A program made the position numbers and the translations under genes. A DNA stretch of 64,000 nucleotides, from positions 31,253,942 through 31,317,941 of the forward strand of contig NC_092054.1 in assembly GCF_003086295.3 (NCBI RefSeq), written 5' to 3'. Of the stretch, positions 1-11,199 are shown in pieces. The notes under the pieces were generated by a model. That model ran no database searches. It had not been told where the DNA came from and saw nothing but the letters and a program-made list of their open reading frames with translations. This DNA comes from Arachis hypogaea. Lineage: Eukaryota; Streptophyta; Magnoliopsida; Fabales; Fabaceae. The stretch's first letter is position 1. Each line of letters opens with the position of its first letter.

Positions 1-1254
1 TATATAGGGCATCACCGTTGTCAGTGGCTACATCCCATCCTCTCTGTGAAAAAGGTCCAAATACTCTGTCACGGCACATCTAATCATCTGGAGGTTCTCG
101 ATCATACTGGAATAGGATTCACCCTCCTTTTGCGTCTGTCACTACGCCCAGCACTCGCGAGTTTGAAGTTCGTCACAGCCATCCCTTCCCAGATCCTACT
201 CGGAATACCACAGACAAGGTTTAGACTTTCTGGATCTCAGGAATGGCCATCCATGGGTTCTAACTTATACCACGAAGATTCTAATATATATCTAAGAGAT
301 ACTCATTCTAGCTTGTTTGCATGTAGAACGAAAGTGTTTGTCAGGCACGCATTCATAAGTGAGAATGATGATGAGCGTCACATAATCATCACATTCATCA
401 TGTTCTTGGGTGCGAATGGATATCTTAGAAGCGGAATAAGTTGAATTGAATATAAAACAGTAGTACTTTGCATTAAATCATGAGGAACAACAGAGCTCCA
501 CACCTTAATCTATGGAGTGCAGAAACTCTACCATTGAAAAATACATAAGTGAAAGGTTCAGGCATGGCCGAATGGCCAGCCCCCATGATCTAAGAACTAG
601 ACGTCCCAAGATGATCTGAATATCTAAATCCAATAGTAAAAAGTCCTATTTATACTAAACTAGTTACTAGAGTTTACAGAAATAAGTAAATGATGCAGAA
701 ATCTACTTCCGGGGCCCACTTGATGTGTGCTTGGGCTGAGCATGAAGCTTTCACGTGGAGAGGTCATTTTTGGAGTTGAACGCCAGTTTGTAACGTGTTT
801 CTGGCGTTGAACTCCACTTTGCAACTTGTTTCTGGCGCTGGACGCCAGACTGCAGCATGGAACTGGCATTGAACGCCAGTTTACATCGTCAATCCTTATT
901 CAAAGTATGGACTATTATATATTTCTGGAAAGCCCTAGATGTCTACTTTTCAACGCAATTAAAAGCGTGCCATTTGGAGTTCTGTAGCTCTAGAAAATCC
1001 ACTTTGAGTGCAGGGAGGTTAAAATCCAACAGCATCTGCAGTCCTTCTTCAACCTCTGAATCTGATTTTTGCTCAAGTCCCTCAATTTCAGCCAGAAAAT
1101 ACCTGAAATCACAGAAAAACACACAAACTCATAGTAAAGTCCAGAAATGTGAATTTAACATAAAAACTAATTAAAACATCCCTAAAAGTAACTAAATCCT
1201 ACTAAAAACATACTAAAAACAATGCCAAAAAGCGTATAAATTATCCGCTCATCA
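1..1254 (-). mobile_element. Element A: partial 5' LTR, same family as C and E
   Basis: On the minus strand this starts with TGATGAGCGGATAATTTATACGC at 1254 and runs off the left edge. It matches the LTRs of elements C (14367-15992) and E (37124-38642) along its length, including the GGCGTTnAACGCC hairpins (about 780-890) and the block around 'actacgcccagcactcgcgag'. The sequence right of 1254 is LTR sequence of element B, not the hairpin and TAAGTTTGGTG word that precede 3' LTRs of this family, so this should be the 5' LTR of a minus-strand insertion in B. The element body lies outside the window. Confidence 0.85.
647..654 (-). promoter_or_regulatory. TATA box of LTR A
   Basis: TATAAATA on the minus strand lies at the same place as TATAAATA in the C LTR (14966) and TATAAAAA in the E LTR (37723), downstream of the hairpin block. 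It is the likely core promoter for retroelement transcription. Confidence 0.5.
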
Positions 1255-2439
1255 ACCCCTAACTAATAGTAGAGGAAAGTCAAGTGAGCTATTCCAATCC
1301 AAGTCTATAAGTCCTAGTTCTCCACCAAATCAATTAGTGAGATCTAGCATTAATGGCTCCCAATCGTCAATCACTTGGACATTAGTAACTCAAGAGTTCC
1401 CAAGTTACCTTTCCAAGCCAAGAATGCTCAAAATCTACTCTAAATCCCAACCAAGCATTTTGTCAAACACTTGGTGGGTAATAAAGGAAATCATAATAAA
1501 TGGCAAGAAATAGTAAAATCCATCAACTACCAATTGCAAGGAAAGTAAATCAACAACTCAATTCATCAATAAAAGAAACATCAACATCAAATTTCATTAA
1601 ATGTAAATAAGATCCAACATGAGCATCCATAAACATAAAAGAGGACAAAATAAAGGAAATAACAAGTAAAACTAGAAGAGTAGAGATGTAACAACAAGAA
1701 ATTAAAAGGAGAAACTGATTCAAAACAAGAATTAAAACTTGGATCCAAGAAGAATTAACTAAAACTACCCTAAAATCTAGAGAGAGGAGAGAGCCTCTCT
1801 CTCTAGAATTCTCACCTAAAACATCATGAAAACTAAACTATGACTACTCTCTTCATTCCCCCCTCAATACTTGGGTTCAATAGCATCAGAAATGAGTTGG
1901 ATTGGGCCCAAAATGATTCAGAAATCGCTGGGGGCGATTTCACTTTTAATGGGCCATGTGCAGCATTGGCGCGCACGCGTACATGGCACGTGCGTGCCCC
2001 TGAACGCAAAGTAACATATGGCAAATTTTATATCATTTCAAATCCCCGGATGTTAGCTTTCCAACGCAATTAGAACCGCCTCATTTGGACCTCTGTAGCT
2101 CAAGTTATGGTCGATTGAGTGCCAAGAGGTCAGGCTTGACAACTTTACGGTTCCTTCATTTCTTCATAAGTTCTCCCACTTTGCATGCTTTTCTCCTCAC
2201 TTCTTCCATCCAATACTTGCCTTATGATACTAAAATCACTCAACAAACATATCAAGGCATCGAATGGAATTAAAGTGGATTGAAATTGGCTATTTTAAGG
2301 CCTAAAAAGCATGTTTTCACATTTAAGCACAAATCAAGGGAGAATTGTAAAACCATCCTATTTCATTGAATAAATGTGAGAAAAGATGATAAAATCCCCC
2401 AAATTAAGCACAAGATAAACCACAAAATCGGGGTTTATC
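1255..2439 (-). repeat. 3' LTR of element B, truncated
   Basis: The part from about 1780 to 2439 is roughly 95% identical by eye to 8262-8919 of the 5' LTR. The part from 1255 to about 1770 is only loosely similar to its counterpart at about 7745-8260. The outer end is missing because element A is inserted at 1254/1255. It ends on the minus strand with TGATAAACCCCGATTTTG. Confidence 0.75.
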
Positions 2440-2477
2440 AAATCTCCCCACACTTAAAGTAAGCATGTCCTCATGCT
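2440..2477 (-). other. Hairpin plus polypurine-like tract before the 3' LTR of B
   Basis: On the minus strand, AGCATG-AGGA-CATGCT (2462-2477) forms a perfect 6-bp stem with an AGGA loop. It is followed by TTTAAGTGTGGGGAGATT and then the LTR start TGATAAACC. The same arrangement, with different stem sequences, precedes the 3' LTRs of C, D and E. Confidence 0.7.
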
Positions 2478-3960
2478 AAGAATAAAGAAGGACAAGAAAA
2501 GGAGTATGAACATTTATTCAATGCAAATAAAATATATGCACCTATCTATATGAATGCAACTAAATGCAAAATGATTCTACCTACTTGGTTAAAAGTAAAT
2601 CAATCTCCAAGAATATATATCAAGTAGGGCTAAGTAGTATATAACTCATGAATCCTACCAATTCAAATATCAAAATAAAGTTCAAATAGACTTGCAAGAA
2701 GAAAGCTCATGAAAACCGGGAACAAGGAATTGAGCATCGAACCCTCACCGGAAGTGTATCCGCTCTAGTCGCTCAAGTGTATAGGGTCGATTCACTCAAT
2801 TCTCTTTTACTCATGCTTTCCAAGATTTGTTTTTCATCTAACAATCAACAATTATTCAATGCATGCATACATTCATCATGAGGACTTATTCATAGGTTGT
2901 AATGGGCCTAGGGTAAAGGTAAGGATGCATATGGTCAAGTGAGCTTGAAATTTGTATCTTTGATTAGCCTAAGCTCTCACCAAACACATATAACAACCTA
3001 TACAATTCTAATATAGTACCTAGCCACCCATGATTCTCACTTTTTCTCATACTCATGCATTCTCTTTAATTCACATTCCATATGCATTGATTTTTATTGA
3101 ACTTTACTTTGGGGCATTTTTGTCTCCTTTTTATTGTATTCTTTTTCTATATATTTTTCTTTTTCTTTTTCTATATTTTTTTCTTTATATATATATATTT
3201 TTTTGAAAAATATATACAAACATATCAATGCATATGATTTTACATATGGTGCATGAATATGTACCCAATTCCCAATATTTTTAACAAAAATAAAAATTAT
3301 ACTTTTACCTCAACCAATGTCCCAAGGTTCCCATACCCAAATGATACACACCCTCACTAGCCTAAGCTAATCAAAGATCCAAATTAAAGGACATTTATTG
3401 TTTTTCACTTAGGGGTAGTGATGTGCTAAGATTAGAAACAAAAGGGATTAAATAGGCTCAAGATTGGCTAACAATGGTTGATGAAAGGTAGGCTATTTGG
3501 GTAAGTGAGCTAAATGAAATGATGGCCTCAATCATATAAATGCATGTATACACAAAATAATGGACATAAAGAATCAAACAAATCAAAGATTACAATCATA
3601 GAGAGAGAGTAATACACACAAGAATGGAAAATAAGTGGTTATAAGATGTAACCACACAATTGGGCTCAAAACTCACATGCTTGTGTTCTTAGCTCGAAAA
3701 CCATGTTCCAAAATAAATTCTTCAAGCAAGTTCAACAAGAAAAAATTTTTCAAATTGGTAGGGTGCCCTAAAAACAGTTTCTTAGAAAAGAAATTATCAC
3801 CCTAACCAAGTAGTCCTAACATAAAAAGAAGTGATAGAATATATACAAATTCTAACTAATATGCAACCTATCATGCAATGCAACAACTAATCTAACAAAG
3901 ACAAAAATTAAAAATTGGCGTTGAAAAAGGAAGTTGTTACCCATGGAGATCGGTCGGACG
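2478..3960 (-). other. Non-coding 3' internal region of element B
   Basis: AT-rich sequence with T-rich and poly-A-like stretches (for example 3120-3200) and no supported ORF. It belongs to B because it lies between the 3' LTR and the internal hairpin/TAAGTGTGGGG module. I see no gene in it. Confidence 0.6.
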
Positions 3961-3999
3961 ACCTCCCCACACTTAGAAATTTGCACCATCCTCGGTGCA
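3961..3999 (-). other. Internal copy of the hairpin/TAAGTGTGGGGAGG module in B
   Basis: On the minus strand TGCACCG-AGGA-TGGTGCA (3982-3999; closing pair G.U) is followed by AATTT and CTAAGTGTGGGGAGGT (3961-3976). Loop and word match the module beside the 3' LTR of this element while the stem sequence differs. No ORF of note follows it. Confidence 0.6.
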
Positions 4000-5313
4000 T
4001 GCAAAGAAGAACAAGGTGGACGGGTAGCTTCAATTGATGAGCTCCTTCAAAAGGTTGTGGGGAAGGAATTGTTTGTTGCCCCATTTAGAAGCTTTTCCTT
4101 TTCCTCTTTCGGTGGCCAACCTCAAAGGAGATAAAAAGAAAGAAAATTAAGCCTACAATAAAGATATCAAAGCAAATAGAACATAGGCGGGGGCTAATGC
4201 CAAATAAGAGTAAAGTTCTCACTACATGTTAGCTACGCAGGTAAGTGAGAAAGCAATATAGGCAAAGGGCATATCAACTAATACTTGATGCAAGAACAAA
4301 GTCAAAGCATAGGCAAATGACATGAAGAGCATATTGCATCAAGCTTAATGAATAATTGACACAAACAAGATTAATGATAAGCATGAGAGCAATTGGTCCC
4401 ATCCTAACTCAATGATGATGAGGTACAAAAACAAGGGATCATGAGTCAGGAAGGACTAAAGCACTAATCTTATGTGTAGAGCAAATATTACAATTAATGC
4501 AGCAAGTCACAGAGCACCAATACTGACCAAGAAAGTCTTAACAATTGAGTAAAAGAATTCAACACCATTATTAAAATAAGAAACTTAGAAAATAAAAGGG
4601 AAAACAAGTTACAAAAATAAAATTAAAATGCAATGAATGAAAACAAGCAAATGCAATAAAAGAGGATGGAAGAAAAGAAATTTTTTTTATTATTTTTTTT
4701 AAAGAAAAAAGAATTTTTCAAGAGAGGAAGAAGAAGAAAAAGAAAAAAAATAGAAAGAAAGAAGAAGAAAAGAAGAAAGAAGGAGAAAGGAGAAAGGAGA
4801 AAAACAGGGTGCAAATCCGTGCATATGCGCCATGCGTGCTTAGGCACGGATGCAGCAGGAACAATCCGCGCGCGCGCCATGCGTGCTTACGCGCGGATCG
4901 CCTGGCACAAAGTAGGCATAAAGTGGGCACAACTCTCGGGTTTTAGTACTAGGAGTTGTGAAACCACACCGGCGCGCGCGCACTGCGCGCTTGGGCGCCG
5001 ATGCCCTTTTTTTTTTTTTGAAAAACAGGGCATTCTCCTAATCTATAAGCATTCTAAAACAATTAAAAATCAAATTTAACAACAAATCTTTTTGGTTTTT
5101 GAAAAATTTTCAAATACACTAGAAACAAAACTTATACTACAAGCAAAACACTACTTAACAACAATTAAGCTACAACTTAAGGCATAAATCTAAGCAAACA
5201 AACCAACAACCAAAATATTAAAACAAGAGTATGCAAAGAAGAAAACTACCTAACAATGGCAACCCAATTCACCTATTGATTATATTTACAAGAGAATGGA
5301 AAGAGTTTACCAT
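4000..5313 (-). other. Non-coding internal region of B with purine-rich block and hairpins
   Basis: This holds an A/G-rich plus-strand stretch (about 4660-4800), the GC-rich hairpin set at 4815-5000 and AT-rich sequence. The open frames across 4623-5079 come from low-complexity sequence and are not supported as genes. Confidence 0.5.
4815..5000. repeat. GC-rich hairpin array in element B
   Basis: Three related inverted repeats: ATCCGTGC...GCACGGAT (4815-4851), ATCCGCGCG...CGCGCGGAT (4864-4898) and CGGCGC...GCGCCG (4970-5000). The first two share the inner sequence GCGCCATGCGTGCTTA. Stem bases change on both sides between copies, so pairing is kept while sequence drifts. Confidence 0.7.
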
Positions 5314-5331
5314 GGTGGAGTGTCTCCCACC
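5314..5331 (-). other. Post-stop hairpin of element B
   Basis: On the minus strand GGTGGG-AGACAC-TCCACC, preceded by AAAAGTGCTA, begins 49 nt after the stop codon of the 589-residue ORF. It corresponds in position, loop type and flank to hairpins after the gag-pol stops of C (11200), D (23904) and E (45681). Confidence 0.65.
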
Positions 5332-5380
5332 TAGCACTTTTAGTTTAAGTCCTTAAGTTGGACATTTGGGAAGCTCCTTG

Positions 5381-7150
5381 TCATGGTGGCTTATACTTGA
5401 ACTCATCTTGAAACTTCCACCAATGCTTGGACTTCAAGTAAGCTCCAAAATTCAAAACCAATGGCACCAAGCTTTGATGAAGCTCCACACAAGCTAAGGG
5501 CTTCCAAAATTGATCTTCATCTATTCCTGGATCCCAAATCTTGTTTCTACACCCATCTTCAAGTTGATCATCACAATTCCAATTAGGTGAGAAGTGATCC
5601 GAATTCTCAAGTAAACACCAAAGCATCTTCCTAGACCCTTTTAGTTGAGAATTATACCAACCATTGCACTTAGACTTTGAGCATGCAACCATCATGAACT
5701 TGGAGTAATGTGTCCAACCACTACACAACTCTCTCTTACTCTTAACTCCACAAAGAGTTCTAAGTTGACCATCATTTTCAATCAAACCATATTCAAGTGG
5801 GAAAGTAAAGATTAGAGATAAGAATTTTACCCACTTGAATGTTGTGTAGGATGGTGACTTAGAAAGGGGGACCTCCCCACACTTAGCCAATGTGAGATCC
5901 ATTCCCTTGTGCTCTTTCTTTGCATCTTCCACCTCTTTGCAAGCATCTTCAATTTTAATTCCTTGCTCACCAACTTCTTCTATACACCCTTCATTGCTCA
6001 AACCATGTGTTAGAGGTTGTGCACGGTCCTCTTTGTCATCAATTTCACAACATAATGAAGGAGATTCATCAATTCTAAAAGACTCATTAGTTGGTGTGGA
6101 ATCATCTTCAATGATGGAGCTTGCTTCTTGCTCAACCTCCTCCTCTTGGTAGCTTCCTTCCAATTCAATCTCTTCTTCATTGCTTACCAAGGGTATGGGA
6201 GGTGAGGTATCTTCTTCCTTACCTTCTATGTCAAACCCAATTGGAGAGGATTCAATTGTACATAAGAATTCTTCAATGATTGAATCCATCTCTTGGTCAA
6301 CCTCTTCAAAGGCTTCAACCACTTCTTCCGGCTCAATTATCTTAACTTCCTCCTCTTGTTGCACTCCTTGCTTCAACTCCTCTTCTTCACCTTGAAGCTC
6401 TAAACTCACTCCCTCACTATACTCCTTGGGTGCTTCTCCACAATCGTCAATGGGAGTGCCTTGGTTGCTTAGGCTTAGTCGGGAGGAGGCCATATTGCTA
6501 ACGGCTTCCACTAGGATAACCATCTTGGCTCTTAGCTCTCTAAACTTCTTTTCATTCTCCTCTTGTCGCCTTAAGATATGAGATTCAAGATCTCTCAATT
6601 CCAACATAGAGGCTTCATCGGAGGGCGGTGGTGGAAGAGAGGGTTCATTGTTTGAGGGGAAGGCATTATAGTTGGAAGGTGGTTCATTTTGGTAAGGGTA
6701 TTGAGATGGTGTATATGGATGTGGTTCTTGGGAGTAGTTATGTTGGAATTGTGGTGGTTCTATCTGTGGTTCATATGGCTCATAAGGTGGTTGGTAAGGT
6801 GGATAAGGATTAGAGTCATAATGAGGTGTTTGGTGGTAGGGGACTTGTGAGTAAGGTGGTTCAAAGTCATGTTGAGGGGGTGGTTCATAGGCATATGGTG
6901 GTGGTTGTTGACAATCACAATAAGGGTCACCACACCCATTAGATTGATATGCATTAGGATTAGAATTATACCCATAAGAATCCAAAGGTTGTTGTTGCCA
7001 AGAAGGTTGATCAATCCCTTGAGGCTCCTCCCATCTTTGATTCCCAAATCCTTGATGCATATTGTCATTGTAGCTCCCATTTCCTACAACATAATTTGAA
7101 CTAAACTCGTAGCCAAAGTGATGAGAATTCATAATATCAAATAAAAACAA
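5381..7150 (-). CDS. Pro/Tyr/Gln-rich protein of element B, unknown function
   Basis: A 589-residue ORF directly downstream of the primer binding site, where gag would normally sit. Residues about 1-190 are low-complexity and rich in Pro, Tyr, Gln and Asn, with many PPY/PYEP repeats and a CGDPYCDC motif. Residues about 195-225 look like a short coiled coil. Residues about 240-420 are very acidic. The last 150 residues are Cys- and Trp-rich (CNGWY, WCLLEN, HWWKF). I see no retroviral gag, CCHC knuckle, protease or RT motif and do not recognise the family. The TAAGTGTGGGGAGG word recurs inside it (5871-5886). It may be a gag substitute; that is inference. The reading frame is uninterrupted over the whole length. 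A nearby alternative start is the Met seven codons in (MNSHH). Confidence 0.7.
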   Translation of the reverse strand: MFLFDIMNSHHFGYEFSSNYVVGNGSYNDNMHQGFGNQRWEEPQGIDQPSWQQQPLDSYGYNSNPNAYQSNGCGDPYCDCQQPPPYAYEPPPQHDFEPPYSQVPYHQTPHYDSNPYPPYQPPYEPYEPQIEPPQFQHNYSQEPHPYTPSQYPYQNEPPSNYNAFPSNNEPSLPPPPSDEASMLELRDLESHILRRQEENEKKFRELRAKMVILVEAVSNMASSRLSLSNQGTPIDDCGEAPKEYSEGVSLELQGEEEELKQGVQQEEEVKIIEPEEVVEAFEEVDQEMDSIIEEFLCTIESSPIGFDIEGKEEDTSPPIPLVSNEEEIELEGSYQEEEVEQEASSIIEDDSTPTNESFRIDESPSLCCEIDDKEDRAQPLTHGLSNEGCIEEVGEQGIKIEDACKEVEDAKKEHKGMDLTLAKCGEVPLSKSPSYTTFKWVKFLSLIFTFPLEYGLIENDGQLRTLCGVKSKRELCSGWTHYSKFMMVACSKSKCNGWYNSQLKGSRKMLWCLLENSDHFSPNWNCDDQLEDGCRNKIWDPGIDEDQFWKPLACVELHQSLVPLVLNFGAYLKSKHWWKFQDEFKYKPP

Positions 7151-7262
7151 AATCTACAAAAATAAGCAACAAAGTCCTAAGCCTAACAAAAACTAACAAA
7201 TAAGCAAAAGGCAAACATATTCACAATATTCACAATAGCCAATAACGTAACACCATTGCAAC

Positions 7263-7280
7263 TCCCCGGCAACGGCGCCA
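7263..7280 (-). other. Primer binding site of B (tRNA-Asp)
   Basis: TGGCGCCGTTGCCGGGGA on the minus strand complements the 3' end of plant tRNA-Asp (known ending CCCCGGCAACGGCGCCA). It lies 3 nt inside the 5' LTR end. E has the same site; D has one mismatch. Confidence 0.85.
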
Positions 7281-7283
7281 TTT

Positions 7284-8919
7284 TGATAATGAAGATTTGC
7301 TTGATAGTTTAGAATTTCTCCTTATAGAAAGAATAACTTCGTTGTGAGCATAGCTCCAAACCAACAAACAATTCTCACATCAAAAATTTGATTTTGGTTG
7401 TCACATGTACAAACCCCAAATAAGAATTAACCGGAGTATTTAGACTCCGGGTCGTCTCACAAGGAATTGCAATAAAGTGATCAATTATTGGCTATGAAAA
7501 TGCAAGGGGGGTTTGATTTTTGATAATTGACAAGAAAAGTAAATAGCAAGAAAGTAAATAATAAGAACTAGTAAAATAAAGGAAAAGAACTCTTGGCTAG
7601 ACATAGGTAATTGAGATCACTATCCTTGTCTACAAACCATATATTGATAATTATGAGAGGCCAACCTATTAAGTCTACTTCCAAAGCCTTAAGTACGTAA
7701 TATCTACTCCTAGGCTTGAAGTACGTCAAATAGGTTTGATCACATCAACCCATAAGTCCCAACCTACCTACTAATTAGATTAGTAGTGGGTTGGCGTCAA
7801 TGAGTATTAAATTGATCACTAAAGGTTCTCAAATCACCAATTCAATGAGACCCAATGACTCAAGATCACTCAATTCCCTTAGCCTAGGCCAAGAGTAAAG
7901 AAAACTACTCAAAAACTAAAGGAAACATTTTAACAAACACCTAGTGTGCAAGGAAAGTAAGCATCATAAAATACAAGAATTAAGGAAACCCATAACTAAC
8001 ATAAGCAAGAAATCAATAATAACAATCAAGATCAACATAAAAGAGACATGGAAATATAAAATTGCATTAAGAGAAAATGGAAATCCAACAAAAATTCATC
8101 AACATAAAAGAGAGTAAAATAAGAAATTAACAAAAGAAACTAAGAAGGTTAACACAATAGAGCACTAAAACATAAAGAGAATTGAAATCAAAATAAGAAT
8201 TAAAAGAGGAATTTGAGAGTGATTAACATAACTCTACCCTAATTTCTATCCTAAATCTAGAGAGAGGAGAGAGCCTCTCTCTCTAGAATTCTACCCTAAA
8301 ACATGATGAAAACTAAACTATGACTACTTGGTTCATCCCCTCCTCAATCCTTAGGTTCAATAGCATCAGAAATGAGTTGGATTGGGCCCAAAATGCTTCA
8401 GAAATCGCTGGGGGCGATTTCACTTTAGTGGGCCACAGACAGCATCAGCATGCACGCGTACATGGCACGTGCGCGCCCCTGAACGCGAAGCAACATATAT
8501 CAAATTTTATATCATTTCGAAGCTCCGGATGTTAGCTTTCCAACGCAACTAAAACCGCCTCATTTGGACCTCTGTAGCTCAAGTTATGGTCGATTGAATG
8601 TCAGGAGGTCAGGCTTGACAACTTTACGGTTCCTTCATTTCTTCATAAGTTCTCCCACTTTGCATGCTTTTCTCCTCACTTCTTCCATCTAATACTTGCC
8701 TTATGATCCTGAAATCACTCAACAAACATATCAAGGCATCGAATGGAATTAAAGTGGATTGAAATTGGCTATTTTAAGGCCTAAAGAGCATGTTTTCACA
8801 TTTAAGCACAAATCAAGGGAGAATTGCAAAACCATGCTATTTCATTGAATAAATGTGGGAAAAGGTGATAAAATTCCCCAAATTAAGCACAAGATAAACC
8901 ATAAAATTGGGGTTTATCA
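7284..8919 (-). repeat. 5' LTR of element B
   Basis: Full 1636-bp LTR with TG...CA ends (TGATAAACCCC at 8919, CATTATCA at 7284 on the minus strand). The half near 8919 matches the 3' LTR closely. The other half has diverged strongly from its partner. Confidence 0.85.
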
Positions 8920-9828
8920 GCTGATCCTGAACCTGAAAGGACCTTGAAGAGAAAGTTAAGAGAAGCTAAAGTACAACTCTCTATAGAGGACCTAACAGAG
9001 CTTTTCAAACAAGAAGAAGCCATGGCAGCCGAAAACAACAACAATGCCAACAATGCAAGGAAGGTGCTTGGTGACTTTACTGTACCTACTCCCGACTTCT
9101 ATGGGAGAAGCATCTCTATCCCTGCCATTGGAGCAAACAACTTTGAGCTTAAGCCCCAATTAGTTTCTCTAATGCAACAGAATTGCAAGTTTTATGGACT
9201 TCCATTGGAAGATCTTCATCTGTTCTTAGCTGAATTCTTGCAAATCTGTGACACTGTCAAGACCAATGGGGTTGACCCTGAGGTCTACAGACTTATGCTC
9301 TTCCCTTTTGCTGTAAGAGACAGAGCTAAGATATGGTTGGATTCACAACCTAAGGAAAGCCTGAACTCTTGGGAAAAGCTAGTCAATGCCTTCTTGGCAA
9401 AGTTCTTTCCACCTCAAAAATTGAGTAAGCTTAGAGTGGAAGTCCAAACCTTCAGACAGAAGGAAGGTGAATCCCTCTATGAAGCTTGGGAAAGATACAA
9501 GCAATTGATCAGAAGGTGTCCTTCTGACATGCTCTCAGAATGGAGCATCATAGGTATCTTCTATGATGGTCTGTCTGAACTGTCCAAGATGTCATTGGAC
9601 AGCTCTGCTAGAGGATCTCTTCATCTGAAGAAGACGCCTGCAGAAGCTCAAGAACTCATTGAAATGGTTGCAAATAACCAATTCACGTACACTTCTGAAA
9701 GAAATCCTATGAATAATGGGACAAATCAGAAGAAAGGGGTTCTTGAGATTGATACTCTGAATGCCATATTGGCTCAGAACAAAATATTGACTCAGCAAGT
9801 CAATATGATTTTTTCAGAGTCTGTCTAG
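8920..9828 (+). pseudogene. Gag of element C, 5' truncated and prematurely stopped
   Basis: The frame is open from the B junction (8920, DPEPERT...) to a stop at 9826-9828. It contains a Retrotrans_gag-type capsid domain: LFPFAVRDRAKIWLDSQP, then FFPPQKLSKLRVEVQTFRQ and GESLYEAWERYKQLIRRCP, closely matching the gags of D and E. It forms the nucleocapsid shell in such elements. The start codon and first residues lie on the other side of B. Downstream coding sequence continues only as fragments, so the copy is inactive. Confidence 0.8.
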
Positions 9829-10581
9829 CATGCAAGCAGCAACAGGCAGTACCAAAGAAGCTTCTTCTTCATCCTGAGAACCCAGCAATGGAAGAGGTGA
9901 ATTACATGGGAGAACCCTATGGAAACACCTATAACCCTTCATGGAGAAATCATCTAAATCTCTCATGGAAGGACCAACAGAGGCCTCAACAAGGCTTCAA
10001 TAATAGTAATGGTGGAAGAATTAGGTTTAGCAATAGCAAGCCTTTTCCATCATCTTCTTAGCAATAGACAGAGAATTCTAAGCAGAGCCACTCTGACTTA
10101 GCAACTGTAGTCTCTGATCTAATTAAAACCACTCAAAGTTTCATGACTGAAACAAGGTCCTCCATTAGAAATTTGGAGGCACAAGTGGGTCACCTGAGTA
10201 AGAAAATTACTGAACTCCCTCCTAGTACTCTCCCAAGCAATACAGAAGAGAATCCAAAAAAAGACTGCAAGGCCATCAATATTACCCACTCGGCCGAACT
10301 TGGAGAGGAGGAAGAGGCAGTGATTTCCACTGAGAAGACCTTAATAGACGTCCACTGGCCTCCAAGGAGTTCCCTAATGAGAAACCATGGAAATTTGAGG
10401 CTCATATAGAGACCATAGAGATTCTATTGAATTTACTTCTACCATTCATGAGCTCTGATGAGTATTCTTCCTCTAAAGAGGATGAAGATGTTACTGAAGA
10501 GCAAGTTGCTAAGTACCTTGGAGCAGTCATGAAGCTAAATGCCAAGTTATTTGGTAATGAGACTTGGGAAGATGAACCCCC
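9829..10581 (+). pseudogene. Degenerate gag C-terminus and gag-protease linker of C
   Basis: Between the gag stop and the protease ORF, pieces of the linker can be read in shifting frames. One (10143-10409) contains RSSIRNLEAQVGHLSKKITE, like IRKMEFQVGYLAEKIPK in D. Several stops and frame changes break it. No CCHC zinc knuckle is visible, as in D and E. Confidence 0.6.
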
Positions 10582-11151
10582 TTGCTCACCAAAGAACTGG
10601 ATGACTTGACTAGGCAGAGATTACCTCAGAAGAGACAGGATCTTGGAAAGTTCTCAATACCTTGTACCATAGGCACCATGACCTTTGAGAAGGCTCTGTG
10701 TGACCTAGGGTCAAGCATAAACCTCATGCCTCTCTCTGTAATGGAGAAGCTAGGGATCCTTGAGGTACAAGCTGCAAGAATCTCACTAGAGATGGCAGAC
10801 AATTCAAGGAAACAGGCTTATGGACTTGTAGAGGATGTCTTGGTAAAGGTTGAAGACCATTACATCTCTGTTGATTTCATAATCCTAGACACTGGAAAGT
10901 GTATGGATGAATCTATCATCTTTGGAAGACCCTTCCTAGCCACAGCAAAAGCTGTGATTGATGTTGACAGAGGAGAATTGGTCCTTCAAGTGAATGAGGA
11001 CTCCCTTGTGTTTAAGGCTCAAGGATATCCCTCTGTAACCATGGAGAGGAAGCATGAAAAGCTTCTCTCAATACAGAGTCAAATAGAGCCCCCACATTCA
11101 AACTCTAAGTTTGGTGTTGGGAGGCCATCATCATGCTCTGAGTATCTGTGA
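10582..11151 (+). pseudogene. Aspartic protease domain of element C
   Basis: A 189-residue frame containing the retropepsin signature ALCDLGSSINLMPLS (active-site D in DLGSS) and the second-half motif IIFGRPFLATAKAVIDVDRGEL. The protease would cleave the gag polyprotein. In a complete element RT follows, but here the frame ends at 11151 and non-coding sequence follows. The last residues (SKFGVGRPSSC) are encoded by a copy of the TAAGTTTGGTGT word (11106). The true start is unclear because the upstream linker is broken. Confidence 0.75.
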
Positions 11152-11199
11152 GGCTCCATGAGAGCTCACTGTCAAGCTATTGAAATTAAAGAAGCGCTT

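Larger units (their letters stand above)
1255..8919 (-). mobile_element. Element B: non-autonomous LTR retrotransposon
   Basis: Minus-strand element with two LTRs (1255-2439, cut short by element A, and 7284-8919), each starting TGATAAACCCC on the minus strand. A primer binding site matching tRNA-Asp (7263-7280) lies beside the 5' LTR, and a purine-rich tract (GTGTGGGGAGATT) lies beside the 3' LTR. The internal 4.8 kb encodes one long ORF (5381-7150) and no protease, reverse transcriptase or integrase that I can recognise, so it resembles a large LARD-type derivative that needs enzymes in trans. It interrupts the gag of element C, whose codons continue from 8920. Confidence 0.85.

Noticed and set aside
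46..444. 132-residue ORF on the plus strand
   Set aside because: It is antisense to LTR sequence of the A/C/E family; the LTR explains the sequence.
4623..5079. Several ORFs on both strands near 4.6-5.1 kb
   Set aside because: They come from A/G-rich low-complexity sequence and GC-rich hairpins in element B.
6760..7099. Minus- and plus-strand ORFs overlapping the element B protein
   Set aside because: Alternative frames of the low-complexity Pro/Tyr-rich stretch; the 589-residue frame explains it.
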